A stretch of 64,000 bases of DNA from Clostridium cavendishii DSM 21758 (GTDB lineage: Bacteria; Bacillota; Clostridia; Clostridiales; Clostridiaceae): the NCBI RefSeq assembly GCF_900141845.1, contig NZ_FQZB01000004.1, positions 62,001-126,000 on the forward strand, written 5' to 3'. The notes beneath the pieces were generated by a model. The model was not told where the DNA came from and did no database searches. It saw nothing but the letters and a program-made list of their open reading frames with translations. Position numbers and translations under genes: made by a program. Of the stretch, positions 52,476 to 60,845 are shown piece by piece (position 1 is the stretch's first letter; every line of letters starts with the position of its first letter).

Positions 52476-54395
52476 ATGATAGTTTTAAGCGCAAAAAATA
52501 TAACAAAAAGCTTTGGAATAGATGAAATTTTAAAAGGTGTTACATTCAATGTAAATGAAGGCGATAAAGTTGGACTTATAGGAGCTAACGGAGAAGGAAA
52601 ATCTACACTTTTTAGAATCTTAACTAAAGATCTTTCTAGTGACTCAGGAGAATTATTCATAGATAAAAATAAAACTCTTGGGTATTTATCACAACATTTA
52701 TCTTTAGATAGTGATTCTACTATATACGGCGAGATGCTTAAAGTATTTAGTGATTTACTTTCATTAGAAGAAACTTTAAAAAATATGGAAGAGAAGCTTA
52801 ATGAACCTTATGATCCTAACAATGCTGAATACCATGAAAGATTGATACAAAACTATACCTTAAATCAAGAACTTTATGAAAATAGAGGTGGTTATACTTA
52901 TAAAGCTGAGATTTCTAGAGTCTTAAAAGGTCTTGGTTTCTTTGAAAATGATTTTGATAAAGATATAATAACCTTAAGTGGAGGACAAAAAACTCGTGTT
53001 GCCCTTTGTAAGCTTTTGCTTATAAAACCTGATATATTACTTTTGGATGAACCTACAAATCATCTTGATTTATCAGCAATTGAATGGCTTGAAGACTATT
53101 TAAAGGCTTATAAAGGTACTGTTATTTTAATATCCCATGATAGATTTTTCTTAGATTCTGTTACAACCCAAACCTTCGAACTTATAGGTGGTAGTGTTAA
53201 TTGTTATAATGCAAGCTATACAAAATTTTTAGAGCTTCGTGAAAAAGCTATGGAGGCTCAACTTAAGGCTTATAATCTTCAACAGACTGAAATAAAAAGA
53301 CAAGAGGATATAATAGAAAAGTTTCGTTCTTTCAATAGAGAAAAAAGTATTAAGGCCGCTGAAAGTCGAGAAAAAGCATTAGCTAAAATTGAAAGATTAG
53401 ATGCACCAGTAAAAGAAGCCATGGCTTCTAGAATAAAATTTGAAACTCTTATAAAGTCAGGCAATGATGTACTTCATGCTGAAAATCTGTCTAAAGCTTA
53501 TGGTGAAAAAATCCTATTCAATAATGTAAATCTTGATTTAAAAAGAGGCGAAAAAATTGCATTAATAGGTGAAAATGGTAGAGGAAAAACTACTCTATTT
53601 AAAATAATAATGGAAACAGTAAAAGCTGATAATGGGATAAGCATCTTAGGTAAAAATGTATTTTTAGGTTACTATGATCAAGAACAATCTGATTTGGATT
53701 TTGAAAAAACTATAATAGACGAAATTTGGGACAGTTTTCCTGACATGACAACTACACAAGTAAGAACTGCTTTAGCTGCTTTCTTATTTACTGGTGATGA
53801 TGTATTTAAAAAAATATCACTTCTAAGTGGTGGAGAAAAATGTAGAATAAACTTACTAAAATTAATGTTATCTAAATCAAATTTTCTTCTTTTAGACGAA
53901 CCTACTAATCACTTAGATATTATGTCTAGAGAAGCTTTAGAAGATGCTATATTAAGCTATGACGGTACTTTAATGGTTATATCTCACGATAGATATTTTT
54001 TAAATAAAGTTATATCTAAAATATATGAACTTGAAGAGAATGGTATAAATACATACCTAGGTAATTATAATTATTACTCTGAAAAGAAAAAAAATCCTAG
54101 TAGATATGAAGGACTAGAAGAAGATGTTCAAGGTAAAACTAAAACTCAAATTAAAGATGAAAGAAGAAAGAAAAAAGAAGCTGAAAAAGAAGCTAAGGCT
54201 CTTACTCTTAAATTAAAAAATATAGAAAAAGAAATTTCGGATAAAGAAGAAGAAATGATATCTCTTCAAGAGCAACTTTGTCTTGAAGAAGTATATTCAA
54301 ATCCTACTAAAAGCGAAGCTGTAAATAAATCTATATCTAAACTTCAATTAGAAATAGATTCTCTTTATGAAGCTTGGGAAGAGTTATCCAATTAA
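52476..54395 (+). CDS. ABC-F family ATPase
   Basis: A 639-residue protein with two ABC ATPase domains and no membrane segment, so an ABC-F protein acting on the ribosome. Domain 1 (about 1-255): Walker A GANGEGKST, signature LSGGQKTR, Walker B LLLDEPTNHLD. Linker (ABC_tran_Xtn) about 255-320. Domain 2 (about 325-520): GENGRGKTT, LSGGEKCR, LLLDEPTNHLD. A C-terminal coiled coil (about 550-639) is typical of the YdiF/Uup-like subgroup. Antibiotic resistance is not implied. Ribosome site AAAGGAG. Confidence 0.92.
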   Translation: MIVLSAKNITKSFGIDEILKGVTFNVNEGDKVGLIGANGEGKSTLFRILTKDLSSDSGELFIDKNKTLGYLSQHLSLDSDSTIYGEMLKVFSDLLSLEETLKNMEEKLNEPYDPNNAEYHERLIQNYTLNQELYENRGGYTYKAEISRVLKGLGFFENDFDKDIITLSGGQKTRVALCKLLLIKPDILLLDEPTNHLDLSAIEWLEDYLKAYKGTVILISHDRFFLDSVTTQTFELIGGSVNCYNASYTKFLELREKAMEAQLKAYNLQQTEIKRQEDIIEKFRSFNREKSIKAAESREKALAKIERLDAPVKEAMASRIKFETLIKSGNDVLHAENLSKAYGEKILFNNVNLDLKRGEKIALIGENGRGKTTLFKIIMETVKADNGISILGKNVFLGYYDQEQSDLDFEKTIIDEIWDSFPDMTTTQVRTALAAFLFTGDDVFKKISLLSGGEKCRINLLKLMLSKSNFLLLDEPTNHLDIMSREALEDAILSYDGTLMVISHDRYFLNKVISKIYELEENGINTYLGNYNYYSEKKKNPSRYEGLEEDVQGKTKTQIKDERRKKKEAEKEAKALTLKLKNIEKEISDKEEEMISLQEQLCLEEVYSNPTKSEAVNKSISKLQLEIDSLYEAWEELSN

Positions 54396-54452
54396 TTGTC
54401 AATAGATTTTTCTCACGATAAATTACAAAAATAATAAAAAAATCTAAATAAA

Positions 54453-54492
54453 AAATGTCTAGTAACGACAAACATTTTGTTACTAGACATTT
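54453..54492. terminator. Bidirectional terminator, ABC-F / small membrane gene
   Basis: AAATGTCTAGTAAC (54453-54466) pairs with GTTACTAGACATTT (54479-54492). The stop codon of the convergent minus-strand gene lies inside the right arm. Confidence 0.88.
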
Positions 54493-54920
54493 CTATTTAT
54501 TTTATCTATTTTATTTATCTTATTTATTTTTAAATTTGTACCTATAAAGACTCCTAGTATAACATTAATCCAAGTTATAAGTATAAGAAGCATAGCTATT
54601 AAATAAAACCTTGTACCATGATGAAAATTATGTGTACTTCCCAAATAAATCAGTGCTATAATTTTATTTATCAAAATTAAATAAATAAAATTAGGAAATA
54701 TAATAAGCATAGACGTTCTTAAATAACCATCTAACTTTTTATAACTTACATAAGTATATACAATTAAAAGTACCATTGGTAACAAAAATATTAAAACTAA
54801 TGTTACATTTCTATTTGTTAAACATCTTGTACAAATTATAATGCTTATAAAAATTTCAGCAAAAACTGCAAACATTAATGATAAAACTTGTGTCTTTAAT
54901 ATATATTTAGCAGTTAACAC
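54483..54920 (-). CDS. Four-segment membrane protein, unknown function
   Basis: A 145-residue protein with four membrane segments (about 10-30, 38-58, 67-90, 105-125) and a short C-terminal tail of K-I-N-K-I-D-type triplets (KINKINKIDKINRN) encoded by a low-complexity tract (about 54490-54525). GTG start at 54920 behind GGGGAGTGG. No family recognised. Confidence 0.6.
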   Translation of the reverse strand: MLTAKYILKTQVLSLMFAVFAEIFISIIICTRCLTNRNVTLVLIFLLPMVLLIVYTYVSYKKLDGYLRTSMLIIFPNFIYLILINKIIALIYLGSTHNFHHGTRFYLIAMLLILITWINVILGVFIGTNLKINKINKIDKINRNV

Positions 54921-55059
54921 ATTTCCACTCCCCTAATATAATTAATTTTCCCCTTAGTATTAATTATACTTTATAATTGTTTCAAAGTCATTAACATTAC
55001 AATATTGTAAGACACAAATTATTAAAAATTAAAACTTTAAATTAAAATTTTAATAATTT

Positions 55060-55497
55060 TTACATTCCTGTAGATCCAAATCCACCTTCACCTCTTACTG
55101 TATTTGAAAGTTCTTCTACCTCTTTAACTTCTACTGGGACTACTCTATTTACTATCATTTGAGCTATTTTCATGCCTTTTTCAACCTTAAAAGATTCTTT
55201 TCCATGATTTATTAAAATAATACCAACTTCTCCTCTATAGCCTTCATCTATAGTTCCTGGAGTATTTAAAACAGTTATAGAATGTTTTAATGCAAGTCCA
55301 CTTCTAGGTCTTACTTGAGCCTCTGTATATGGAGGAAGTTCTATTCTTATACCTGTTTTTATAAGCTTAGTCTCGGTAGGATTTATTATAACTTCCTCTA
55401 CTGAATATAAATCTAAACCAGCATCACCAGGATTAGCATAGCAAGGTAATGTTGCTTCCTTATTTACTCTATGTACTTTTAATAAATATTTATCCAT
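55060..55497 (-). CDS. dut: Deoxyuridine 5'-triphosphate nucleotidohydrolase
   Basis: A 145-residue trimeric dUTPase. All five motifs are visible: 'ANPGDAGLDLYS', 'RPRSGLALKH', 'TPGTIDEGYRGEVGI', 'KMKIAQMIV'-like (GMKIAQMIVN), and the C-terminal 'GEGGFGSTG'. It converts dUTP to dUMP, keeping uracil out of DNA and feeding dTMP synthesis. Full length; host-like, not phage-associated here. Confidence 0.97.
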   Translation of the reverse strand: MDKYLLKVHRVNKEATLPCYANPGDAGLDLYSVEEVIINPTETKLIKTGIRIELPPYTEAQVRPRSGLALKHSITVLNTPGTIDEGYRGEVGIILINHGKESFKVEKGMKIAQMIVNRVVPVEVKEVEELSNTVRGEGGFGSTGM

Positions 55498-55824
55498 CTT
55501 GAATAATCACTCCCATAATTTTTAGTTTAGGTAATTATAACATTTATATTATTTATGAGCAAATTAAGTGCTACTCTAACTCTTAACTTAAGGCATTAGG
55601 CCTTTAGTTGAACTTACTCTATAAAAATATTTCTATTAAAATTAATTAATATAAATTTACTTTAATGAAGCCACCTATAAAAAAATGCTTTTACTAATTT
55701 AAATTAATAAATATCTCATTAAATATTATTAAATGATAACACTTAATAATTAATTGTGTTTATTATTTCATCAATAGAATAATTAGTTTATAATTAATTT
55801 ATATATTAAATATAGGAGGGCTTT
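55498..55824. other. Divergent intergenic region dut / phosphoesterase
   Basis: About 325 AT-rich bases. An imperfect palindrome AACTTAAGGC / GCCTTTAGTT (55585-55609) without T-run is the only visible structure. No small gene recognised. Confidence 0.35.
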
Positions 55825-56964
55825 ATGAATACATTTGAAAATATATGCATTCTGATATTAATATTTATAACTTTTATATCATTAAATTATTATATGGGAA
55901 AACGTATTTTTTTAAGAATATCAAATATTTATAAAATAAACAGTAAAATTTTTTGGACTTTATTTTGGTTAATAGCTTTTTCTTATATAATTTATTCATT
56001 ACTAAATAAATATTTTCCAAAAGCATTATCTAGTCCACTTATGTATATTGGAATTTATTATATGGCTATATCTATTTACCTTTTAATAATTTTTGCTATT
56101 ACAGATATTTTTTTAATTCTAAATAGAAAACTAAATTTTTTCCCAAAACTTAAAAGTAACAACTTAATATTTAGTATATTACTTGTTGTTGTAATCTTAG
56201 CTTTAATAAGCGTAGGTAATTTTAATGCAAATAATTCTTATGTTAAAGACTATAATATAAAAATAAATAAACAAATTAAAGAAAAAGAACTTAATATAGT
56301 GTTAGTATCTGATATACATCTTGGTGATATTATTGGCAATTATAGACTTAAAAATATGGTTTCTAAAATAAACAGCTTAAATCCTGATATAGTATTAATT
56401 GCTGGTGATTTAATAGATAGTTCTCTTAAACCATTTTCTGAAAACAATATGGCTTCTGAATTAGGTAAAATAAAAAGTAAATATGGTATATTTTTTGCTT
56501 TAGGAAATCATGATATTTTTGACAATAAAGTTGAAGAGTTATCTTCTTTATTAAAAAACGAAAGAATTACTGTTTTAAGAGATGATTATAAACTTATTAA
56601 TGATAGTTTTTATATAGTTGGTAGAGATGATATATCTATTAGCAGGATTAAAGATAAAAGAAAAAATTTGAAAGATATAATTAAAACTATAGATAATAAT
56701 AAGCCAGTAATAGTAATTGATCATAATCCTAGTAGTATGAATGAAAGTGAAGATACAAATATAGATTTACAAGTTTCTGGTCATACCCATAAAGGCCAAA
56801 TAGCACCTTTTAACCTTATAACAAAAAATATTTTTGAAATAGATTACGGCTATAAAAAGAAAAACAACTTTAATATAGTAGTATCTTCAGGCTACGGTAC
56901 CTGGGGGCCACCTATAAGAATAGGTAGTCGTTCTGAAATAGTTAATATAAAACTTCATAATTAA
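55825..56964 (+). CDS. Membrane metallophosphoesterase (YkuE/YaeI-like)
   Basis: A 379-residue protein with four N-terminal membrane segments (about 6-25, 38-58, 70-95, 112-130) and a calcineurin-type phosphoesterase domain (about 155-375). Metal ligands: 'LVSDIHLGD', 'LIAGDLIDS', 'LGNHDIFD', 'VIDHNP' and 'VSGHTHKGQ'. Members of this family act on phosphate esters at the membrane; the YkuE-type substrate is not settled. ATG at 55825 follows TAGGAGGG. Confidence 0.88.
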   Translation: MNTFENICILILIFITFISLNYYMGKRIFLRISNIYKINSKIFWTLFWLIAFSYIIYSLLNKYFPKALSSPLMYIGIYYMAISIYLLIIFAITDIFLILNRKLNFFPKLKSNNLIFSILLVVVILALISVGNFNANNSYVKDYNIKINKQIKEKELNIVLVSDIHLGDIIGNYRLKNMVSKINSLNPDIVLIAGDLIDSSLKPFSENNMASELGKIKSKYGIFFALGNHDIFDNKVEELSSLLKNERITVLRDDYKLINDSFYIVGRDDISISRIKDKRKNLKDIIKTIDNNKPVIVIDHNPSSMNESEDTNIDLQVSGHTHKGQIAPFNLITKNIFEIDYGYKKKNNFNIVVSSGYGTWGPPIRIGSRSEIVNIKLHN

Positions 56965-56970
56965 AAATAT

Positions 56971-57017
56971 TATAAAGGCATATCAACAAATTTCTCTAAC
57001 GCTGATATGCCCTTATA
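56971..57017 (+). terminator. Terminator after the phosphoesterase
   Basis: TATAAAGGCATATCA (56971-56985) pairs with TGATATGCCCTTATA (57003-57017), one mismatch. Confidence 0.65.
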
Positions 57018-57048
57018 TAAAATTCTTCTTCGTTACAAGTTCTCATTT

Positions 57049-57165
57049 TTATCTAACAACCTTCTCTCTCATTTTTGAAGTTTCTCTTAATATAAGTTTA
57101 ATTACTCTGAGAAACCTGTATCTTCTCGTATTTTTTAAGTAAAAAACATTATTCGATTTTTTCAT
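57049..57165 (-). CDS. Possible basic peptide, 38 residues
   Basis: ATG at 57165, nine bases after AAGGGG, opens a 38-residue frame: MKKSNNVFYLKNTRRYRFL, then a hydrophobic stretch and KMREKVVR at the end. Very basic, lacking acidic clusters. It is longer than expected for chance in a frame with a decent ribosome site, but no family is known. Confidence 0.42.
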   Translation of the reverse strand: MKKSNNVFYLKNTRRYRFLRVIKLILRETSKMREKVVR

Positions 57166-57350
57166 ACACACTAACCCCTTATTTATATTTTTATCTCCCA
57201 AACCCAACATTTACTCTTATTAAAAATACACCCCCATCCCCATTAATGTAAATAATATGAATATTTGTATATTATATTATACAACACTTTAATTTGTAAT
57301 TAAATACTTTTTTTTAAATAAAATTAATATTATGTATTAAAATTAGTAAA

Positions 57351-57386
57351 AATAAACCGCTTATTTTCATTAAGTGGCTTATTTTT
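57351..57386 (-). terminator. Terminator after the 36-residue gene
   Basis: AATAA-CC-CTTA pairs with TAAG-GG-TTATT (57351-57380), followed on the minus strand by TTTATTTTTAC. Confidence 0.55.
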
Positions 57387-57430
57387 CATTTAATTCTTTA
57401 GAAATTATTAAATCATTCTTATATGTTCGA

Positions 57431-57541
57431 TTATTTATTTTTAGGTTTTTTGTTTTTTTCTTGATACTTACTATTATTTGTTCTCTTAGTTCCAATATTG
57501 ATTTTTTGTTTATTTTCTTCTTCTTTATTACCTTTAAACAT
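57431..57541 (-). CDS. Small lysine-rich protein, 36 residues
   Basis: ATG at 57541 behind AGAGGAG, eight bases away, opens MFKGNKEEENKQK ... KKPKNK and stops before a terminator. The composition (Lys, Asn, Glu, Gln) resembles very small clostridial spore or nucleoid-associated proteins. It directly follows the SASP gene on the same strand (33 bases), so the two may be transcribed together. Confidence 0.5.
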   Translation of the reverse strand: MFKGNKEEENKQKINIGTKRTNNSKYQEKNKKPKNK

Positions 57542-57574
57542 AATACTAACTCCTCTAAATCTTATTTTTTCTAA

Positions 57575-57778
57575 TTACCTATTTATAAGACTTTCTTGAT
57601 AACTTTGTACCATTCTTCTTACCATTTCTCCACCAATACTTCCATTTTGTCTTGAAGAAATTTCTCCTTTATCTCGGTGCTCATAATCTTCCATTCCAAC
57701 TTCTGACGCAACTTCATTTTTTAATCTGTTTAAACCTTTTTTTGCTTCTGGTACTAATTTCTTATTGCTTGAAGCCAT
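57575..57778 (-). CDS. Alpha/beta-type small acid-soluble spore protein
   Basis: A 67-residue SASP. The two conserved blocks are present: 'LNRLKNEVASEVG' (around the Glu-|-x-Ala germination-protease cleavage site) and 'RDKGEISSRQNGSIGGEMVRRMV'. These proteins coat and protect spore DNA, so the organism is a spore former. Expression is expected in the forespore under sigma G. Ribosome site AAAGGAGG. Confidence 0.95.
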   Translation of the reverse strand: MASSNKKLVPEAKKGLNRLKNEVASEVGMEDYEHRDKGEISSRQNGSIGGEMVRRMVQSYQESLINR

Positions 57779-57945
57779 ATTTATTTTCCTCCTTTAAATA
57801 GCACTTTTTCTTTTACAATATTAGCTTAACCAACATTAGTAAATAATAGCCTATGAAAATATTAGCATTAACGAGTTTATTCTGTAATTTTGAACAGAAA
57901 TTCCTAAACTTAATGCAAAAAGATACGTTATTCAGAAATACAAAA

Positions 57946-58455
57946 TTACCTCTTATCAAAAATAATATTATCTTCTATTACATCAAAACCTTTATCAGTA
58001 TCTATTATTAATGAGCTTTTCTTTACTCTAATTAACCAAAAAGCCATAATTAAATCCCCAGTACTACCAATTAAATTTATAAAGAATACTAATCCTCCTG
58101 TTAATGGCATTAATAAAGAAAATATGGATATTATCATTACTGGAGCTAATAATATAATAGCAAACTGCGTTACTGAAAATTTTCTTCCTGTAGTTTCTTG
58201 TGTATATGCATATATACCTTTAAATCCTATTTTGAACTTACCACCAAATATTGAATAAGCTAAACCATGTAACAATTCATGAACTATTGTATTAATAATT
58301 GTAGCTAATACTATAATTAAATAATATTTTGATTCACCGTATTGATTTGTGATATTATTATTAAATTCCATTATACTGTCAATCCATAATATTGTTATTA
58401 CACAAGCTATTATTAAAGCAATTATATGAATTTTTTTTGTAATTATAAAAGACAT
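57946..58455 (-). CDS. DUF3267-like HExxH membrane protein
   Basis: A 169-residue membrane protein with four segments (about 8-27, 43-65, 95-115, 120-145). The second carries HELLHG, a zinc-peptidase HExxH, followed by 'AYSIFGGKFKIGFKG'; this agrees with the DUF3267/putative zincin group related to M50 peptidases. ATG at 58455 follows AGAGGTG; an earlier in-frame ATG (58485) lies in the left arm of the hairpin described separately. A site-2-protease-like activity is inferred. Confidence 0.75.
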   Translation of the reverse strand: MSFIITKKIHIIALIIACVITILWIDSIMEFNNNITNQYGESKYYLIIVLATIINTIVHELLHGLAYSIFGGKFKIGFKGIYAYTQETTGRKFSVTQFAIILLAPVMIISIFSLLMPLTGGLVFFINLIGSTGDLIMAFWLIRVKKSSLIIDTDKGFDVIEDNIIFDKR

Positions 58456-58490
58456 AGCAACACCTCTTAATTGAAGTATTGCCATGTCTT
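58449..58490 (-). promoter_or_regulatory. RNA hairpin hiding the start of the HExxH gene
   Basis: On the minus strand AAGACATGGCAATAC (58490-58476) can pair along all 15 bases with GTGTTGCTATGTCTT (58463-58449), using two G-U pairs. The loop holds part of the ribosome site and the right arm contains the ATG at 58455. Confidence 0.6.
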
Positions 58491-58529
58491 GTTTTTATTA
58501 AACTTTTTATTTATTATATATTTTAAAAT

Positions 58530-59030
58530 TTAATAATAAGAATAAAACTTAACTTCTGACAATCTGGTACTTTTCCAAGCATAAGTTATCTTTGTGTCAT
58601 TAAAACATTTATAACCAGCCATAGACATATAAACATCCTTTACAGTAGAAGCAGTATTACCATGAGGGTAAACTACAACTATATGGTCACTAGTTATGCC
58701 AATAGTGCTATAACCGTTATTGGCACGACTTTGAGCTTGAGTTGCAGTAATAGACTTCCAATGAGGATTTTTGTTACCTGACAATGCATTAAGCATAGTA
58801 GAACATGTACCATTAGGTAATGGAGTACTTAATTTTTTCATAACATCTTGAGCAAAGATGTTACAGTACGTATTACCACCAGATGGTTGGTACTTTGAAT
58901 TTGTGGTTACATTGAAAGAATCTATTGTATTTTTATAGGAGCTTGTACTAGCAAATGCTTGAACGCTATATCCAGTTAGTAAGGCAAATAGTAAAAATAC
59001 AAATGCTAAAGATTTTGTGAGTTTTTTCAT
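58530..59030 (-). CDS. Secreted protein with Cys/His hydrolase-like pattern
   Basis: A 166-residue protein with a signal peptide (about 1-27, ending AFAS). The mature part has 'TYCNIFAQDVMKKL' with a candidate active Cys, and 'ITSDHIVVVYPHG' with a candidate His, as in papain-like or CHAP-type wall peptidases and amidases. Exact family not recognised. It lies 45 bases upstream of the HExxH membrane gene on the same strand, with the hairpin between them, so both may be transcribed together. Confidence 0.65.
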   Translation of the reverse strand: MKKLTKSLAFVFLLFALLTGYSVQAFASTSSYKNTIDSFNVTTNSKYQPSGGNTYCNIFAQDVMKKLSTPLPNGTCSTMLNALSGNKNPHWKSITATQAQSRANNGYSTIGITSDHIVVVYPHGNTASTVKDVYMSMAGYKCFNDTKITYAWKSTRLSEVKFYSYY

Positions 59031-59175
59031 AATAATTTCCCCCTTTAGAAATTAATTCTTTTTACAATTATATATATTGTACACAAAAAGGGAAAATTCT
59101 TTTTATTTGGATTATTAAGATAATTTAACATAAATTCATAAAATTTCTCTCTAAAACTATAATTTAAAAATACAA

Positions 59176-59199
59176 AAGAGCACCTTTATAGATGCTCTT
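59176..59199 (-). terminator. Terminator after the exported Ig-like gene
   Basis: AAGAGCA (59176-59182) pairs with TGCTCTT (59193-59199), then TTGTATTTTT on the minus strand. The same terminator appears at 63139-63162. Confidence 0.8.
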
Positions 59200-59214
59200 A
59201 ATACCTTACTTAAT

Positions 59215-60255
59215 TTATTTATCTGCTTCATATGACCTAATTTCAAATGAAGCTATTTTATCAAATACAACATATTCTTTAACTTGCTTATAAGGATTTA
59301 TTTTTTTATTGAATCCATATCTAAGTTGTCCCTTCCCATTGCTTGAATCGAACCACTTTTCAAAAGCAGCTGCTTCGTCTGCTGATACATCATATTCTTT
59401 AGTTATTCCATTTACCATTGTTATAGCTAATATTGCTTTGTTTCTATCTTCTGTTACATTAACTTCACAAGTTGCTTTTAAATCAATACCTTTAACTTTA
59501 GCAGTTATTGTCGCATGTCCTATTTTTTTACCTGCTACTACTTTTCCATCTTTGTATTCAGCAATATCTTTATCACTTGATGACCATTCAATTTCCTTAT
59601 TTGTTGCATCATCTGGTTTTACCATTGCTGTTAGTGACTCTGTTTTTCCTGCAATAACACTTATTGATGTTTTATCTAATGTTATTGAATCTACATATGG
59701 TTTTAACTCTCCATTTTCATCTATATCTATTGCGTCTATAGATATATATTTATTACTTTCATTTATAATCTCTACTATATGTTCTTTATTATCTAATTCT
59801 AAATTTTGATAAACTAAGACTGAGCCTTGTATTACTGTTCCAACTTTGAAATTAATCTTACCACTTTTCTCATTATCAATATTTATTTTAGCTTCAGAAG
59901 ATATATTAGAATCTGTATTGCTATTCCAACTTATTATTCTAAATTTATTACCTGAAAATTTGAATTTTACTTTATTAGTTTTTGATGTATCACTTTCATT
60001 ACTTGATTTATTATATAAACTTTCATGGTTAAATTTTTTCCAGTTCCCTATATAATTTATATTTATATTACTGTCATCATATCTTTTCCATCCCTTTTCA
60101 GGCTGTAAAAGTTGATCTCCAAGATTCGTACTATTTAGATTCTTTTCTCCAACTACAACATCCTTATTCTCTGCTCTAGCACTCGTTGGATTTAAAAAAC
60201 TAAAAAAAGTAAATGCTAAAATAATACTTAAAACTAAACTAATTTTCTTTTTCAT
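59215..60255 (-). CDS. Exported Ig-like (BIg2) domain protein
   Basis: A 346-residue protein: signal peptide (about 1-28, ending ARAE), an all-beta region (about 45-185; 'KVKFKFSGNKFRIISW'), a BIg2 domain (about 190-270; 'VDSITLDKTSISV', 'ATITAKVKG') and a C-terminal domain (about 275-346; 'ILAITMVNGITKEYDVS'). The last about 160 residues differ from the phage-side copy at 63169 at only 25 positions by my count. Presumably binds a surface or carbohydrate; the signal peptide sets it apart from a tail protein. Confidence 0.8.
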   Translation of the reverse strand: MKKKISLVLSIILAFTFFSFLNPTSARAENKDVVVGEKNLNSTNLGDQLLQPEKGWKRYDDSNININYIGNWKKFNHESLYNKSSNESDTSKTNKVKFKFSGNKFRIISWNSNTDSNISSEAKINIDNEKSGKINFKVGTVIQGSVLVYQNLELDNKEHIVEIINESNKYISIDAIDIDENGELKPYVDSITLDKTSISVIAGKTESLTAMVKPDDATNKEIEWSSSDKDIAEYKDGKVVAGKKIGHATITAKVKGIDLKATCEVNVTEDRNKAILAITMVNGITKEYDVSADEAAAFEKWFDSSNGKGQLRYGFNKKINPYKQVKEYVVFDKIASFEIRSYEADK

Positions 60256-60622
60256 TTATATTTCCCCCTTAAAATTACTATAGTTCTATTATATAACTAC
60301 ATAATTTTCAATTTCAAGGAAAATATTTCTACATTTTTCCTTATATTTTATAAATAAAGTAAATTTTATATAATAAATTCTTATCAAAATTAAAATGTTG
60401 TTATTTTGAAGGAATTTATCCAAAAGCGCCCTAAGCTTCTTGCTTAAAACTTACTATCTTCATATACCGTATGAAGAATAGCCTCAAAAGAAAATCAGTC
60501 GATATTTTAAGTATCCTATAAAATTTATAGTGTGAAAATTGTGTAAAAATTATATTATCAACGCTTTTTAAGCAAAATAAAAAAACTCTTAAAGCTAGTA
60601 TCTACAAGCTTTAAGAGTTTAA
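60256..60622. other. Intergenic region upstream of the Ig-like gene
   Basis: AT-rich promoter region of the minus-strand Ig-like gene. It contains a palindrome CTTCATA / TATGAAG (60458-60476) and the terminator-like stem at 60583-60620. No coding frame recognised. Confidence 0.4.
60583..60620 (-). terminator. Terminator downstream of the tRNA fragment
   Basis: AAACTCTTAAAGCT (60583-60596) pairs with AGCTTTAAGAGTTT (60607-60620), followed on the minus strand by TTTTATTTT, as found after tRNA genes. Confidence 0.8.
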
Positions 60623-60650
60623 TGGTAGCCCATAGGAGAATCGAACTCCT
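60623..60650 (-). other. tRNA 3' end fragment, probable attachment site
   Basis: The minus strand reads T-stem AGGAG, loop TTCGATT, stem CTCCT, then acceptor ATGGGCT, A and CCA. The matching 5' acceptor (AGCCCAT) and the rest of a tRNA are missing in the bases before it. A lone tRNA 3' end with its own terminator is what integration of a phage or element leaves. Confidence 0.7.
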
Positions 60651-60731
60651 GATTTTAAATTAGTTGAAGTATTGACATGTCTTATTGGTTTTAATCTTTT
60701 TTAATTTCTCAATATAAGAATGCTAATTTCT

Positions 60732-60775
60732 GTAATCTTTCCGTAATCTTTTTGTAACTTTTTTGTATCTCTTGA
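60732..60775. repeat. Four 11-bp tandem repeats beside the attachment site
   Basis: Units start at 60732, 60743, 60754 and 60765: GTAATCTTTCC, GTAATCTTTTT, GTAACTTTTTT, GTATCTCTTGA. Period exactly 11 bases; spacing and location (about 85 bases from the tRNA fragment) resemble arm-type integrase binding sites. The minus strand is also open to TGA at 60709, so a 3' relic of a coding region is an alternative. Confidence 0.6.
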
Positions 60776-60845
60776 ATATATTTACATAAAATCAATCTAA
60801 TGATATTCTATTTATGTAATCAAAATAAAAAGGAGGAATTTTTAA

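Noticed and set aside
52476..54395. Antibiotic-resistance ABC-F
   Set aside because: The two-domain layout with a long C-terminal coiled coil fits the housekeeping YdiF/Uup-like group; no resistance-specific leader or context is present.
57374..57574. 66-residue plus-strand frame
   Set aside because: It is the antisense shadow of the small minus-strand gene at 57431-57541, and is almost only Phe/Ile/Leu.
60623..60710. Complete tRNA gene
   Set aside because: Only the T-arm and acceptor 3' side are present; no D-arm, anticodon arm or matching 5' acceptor strand.
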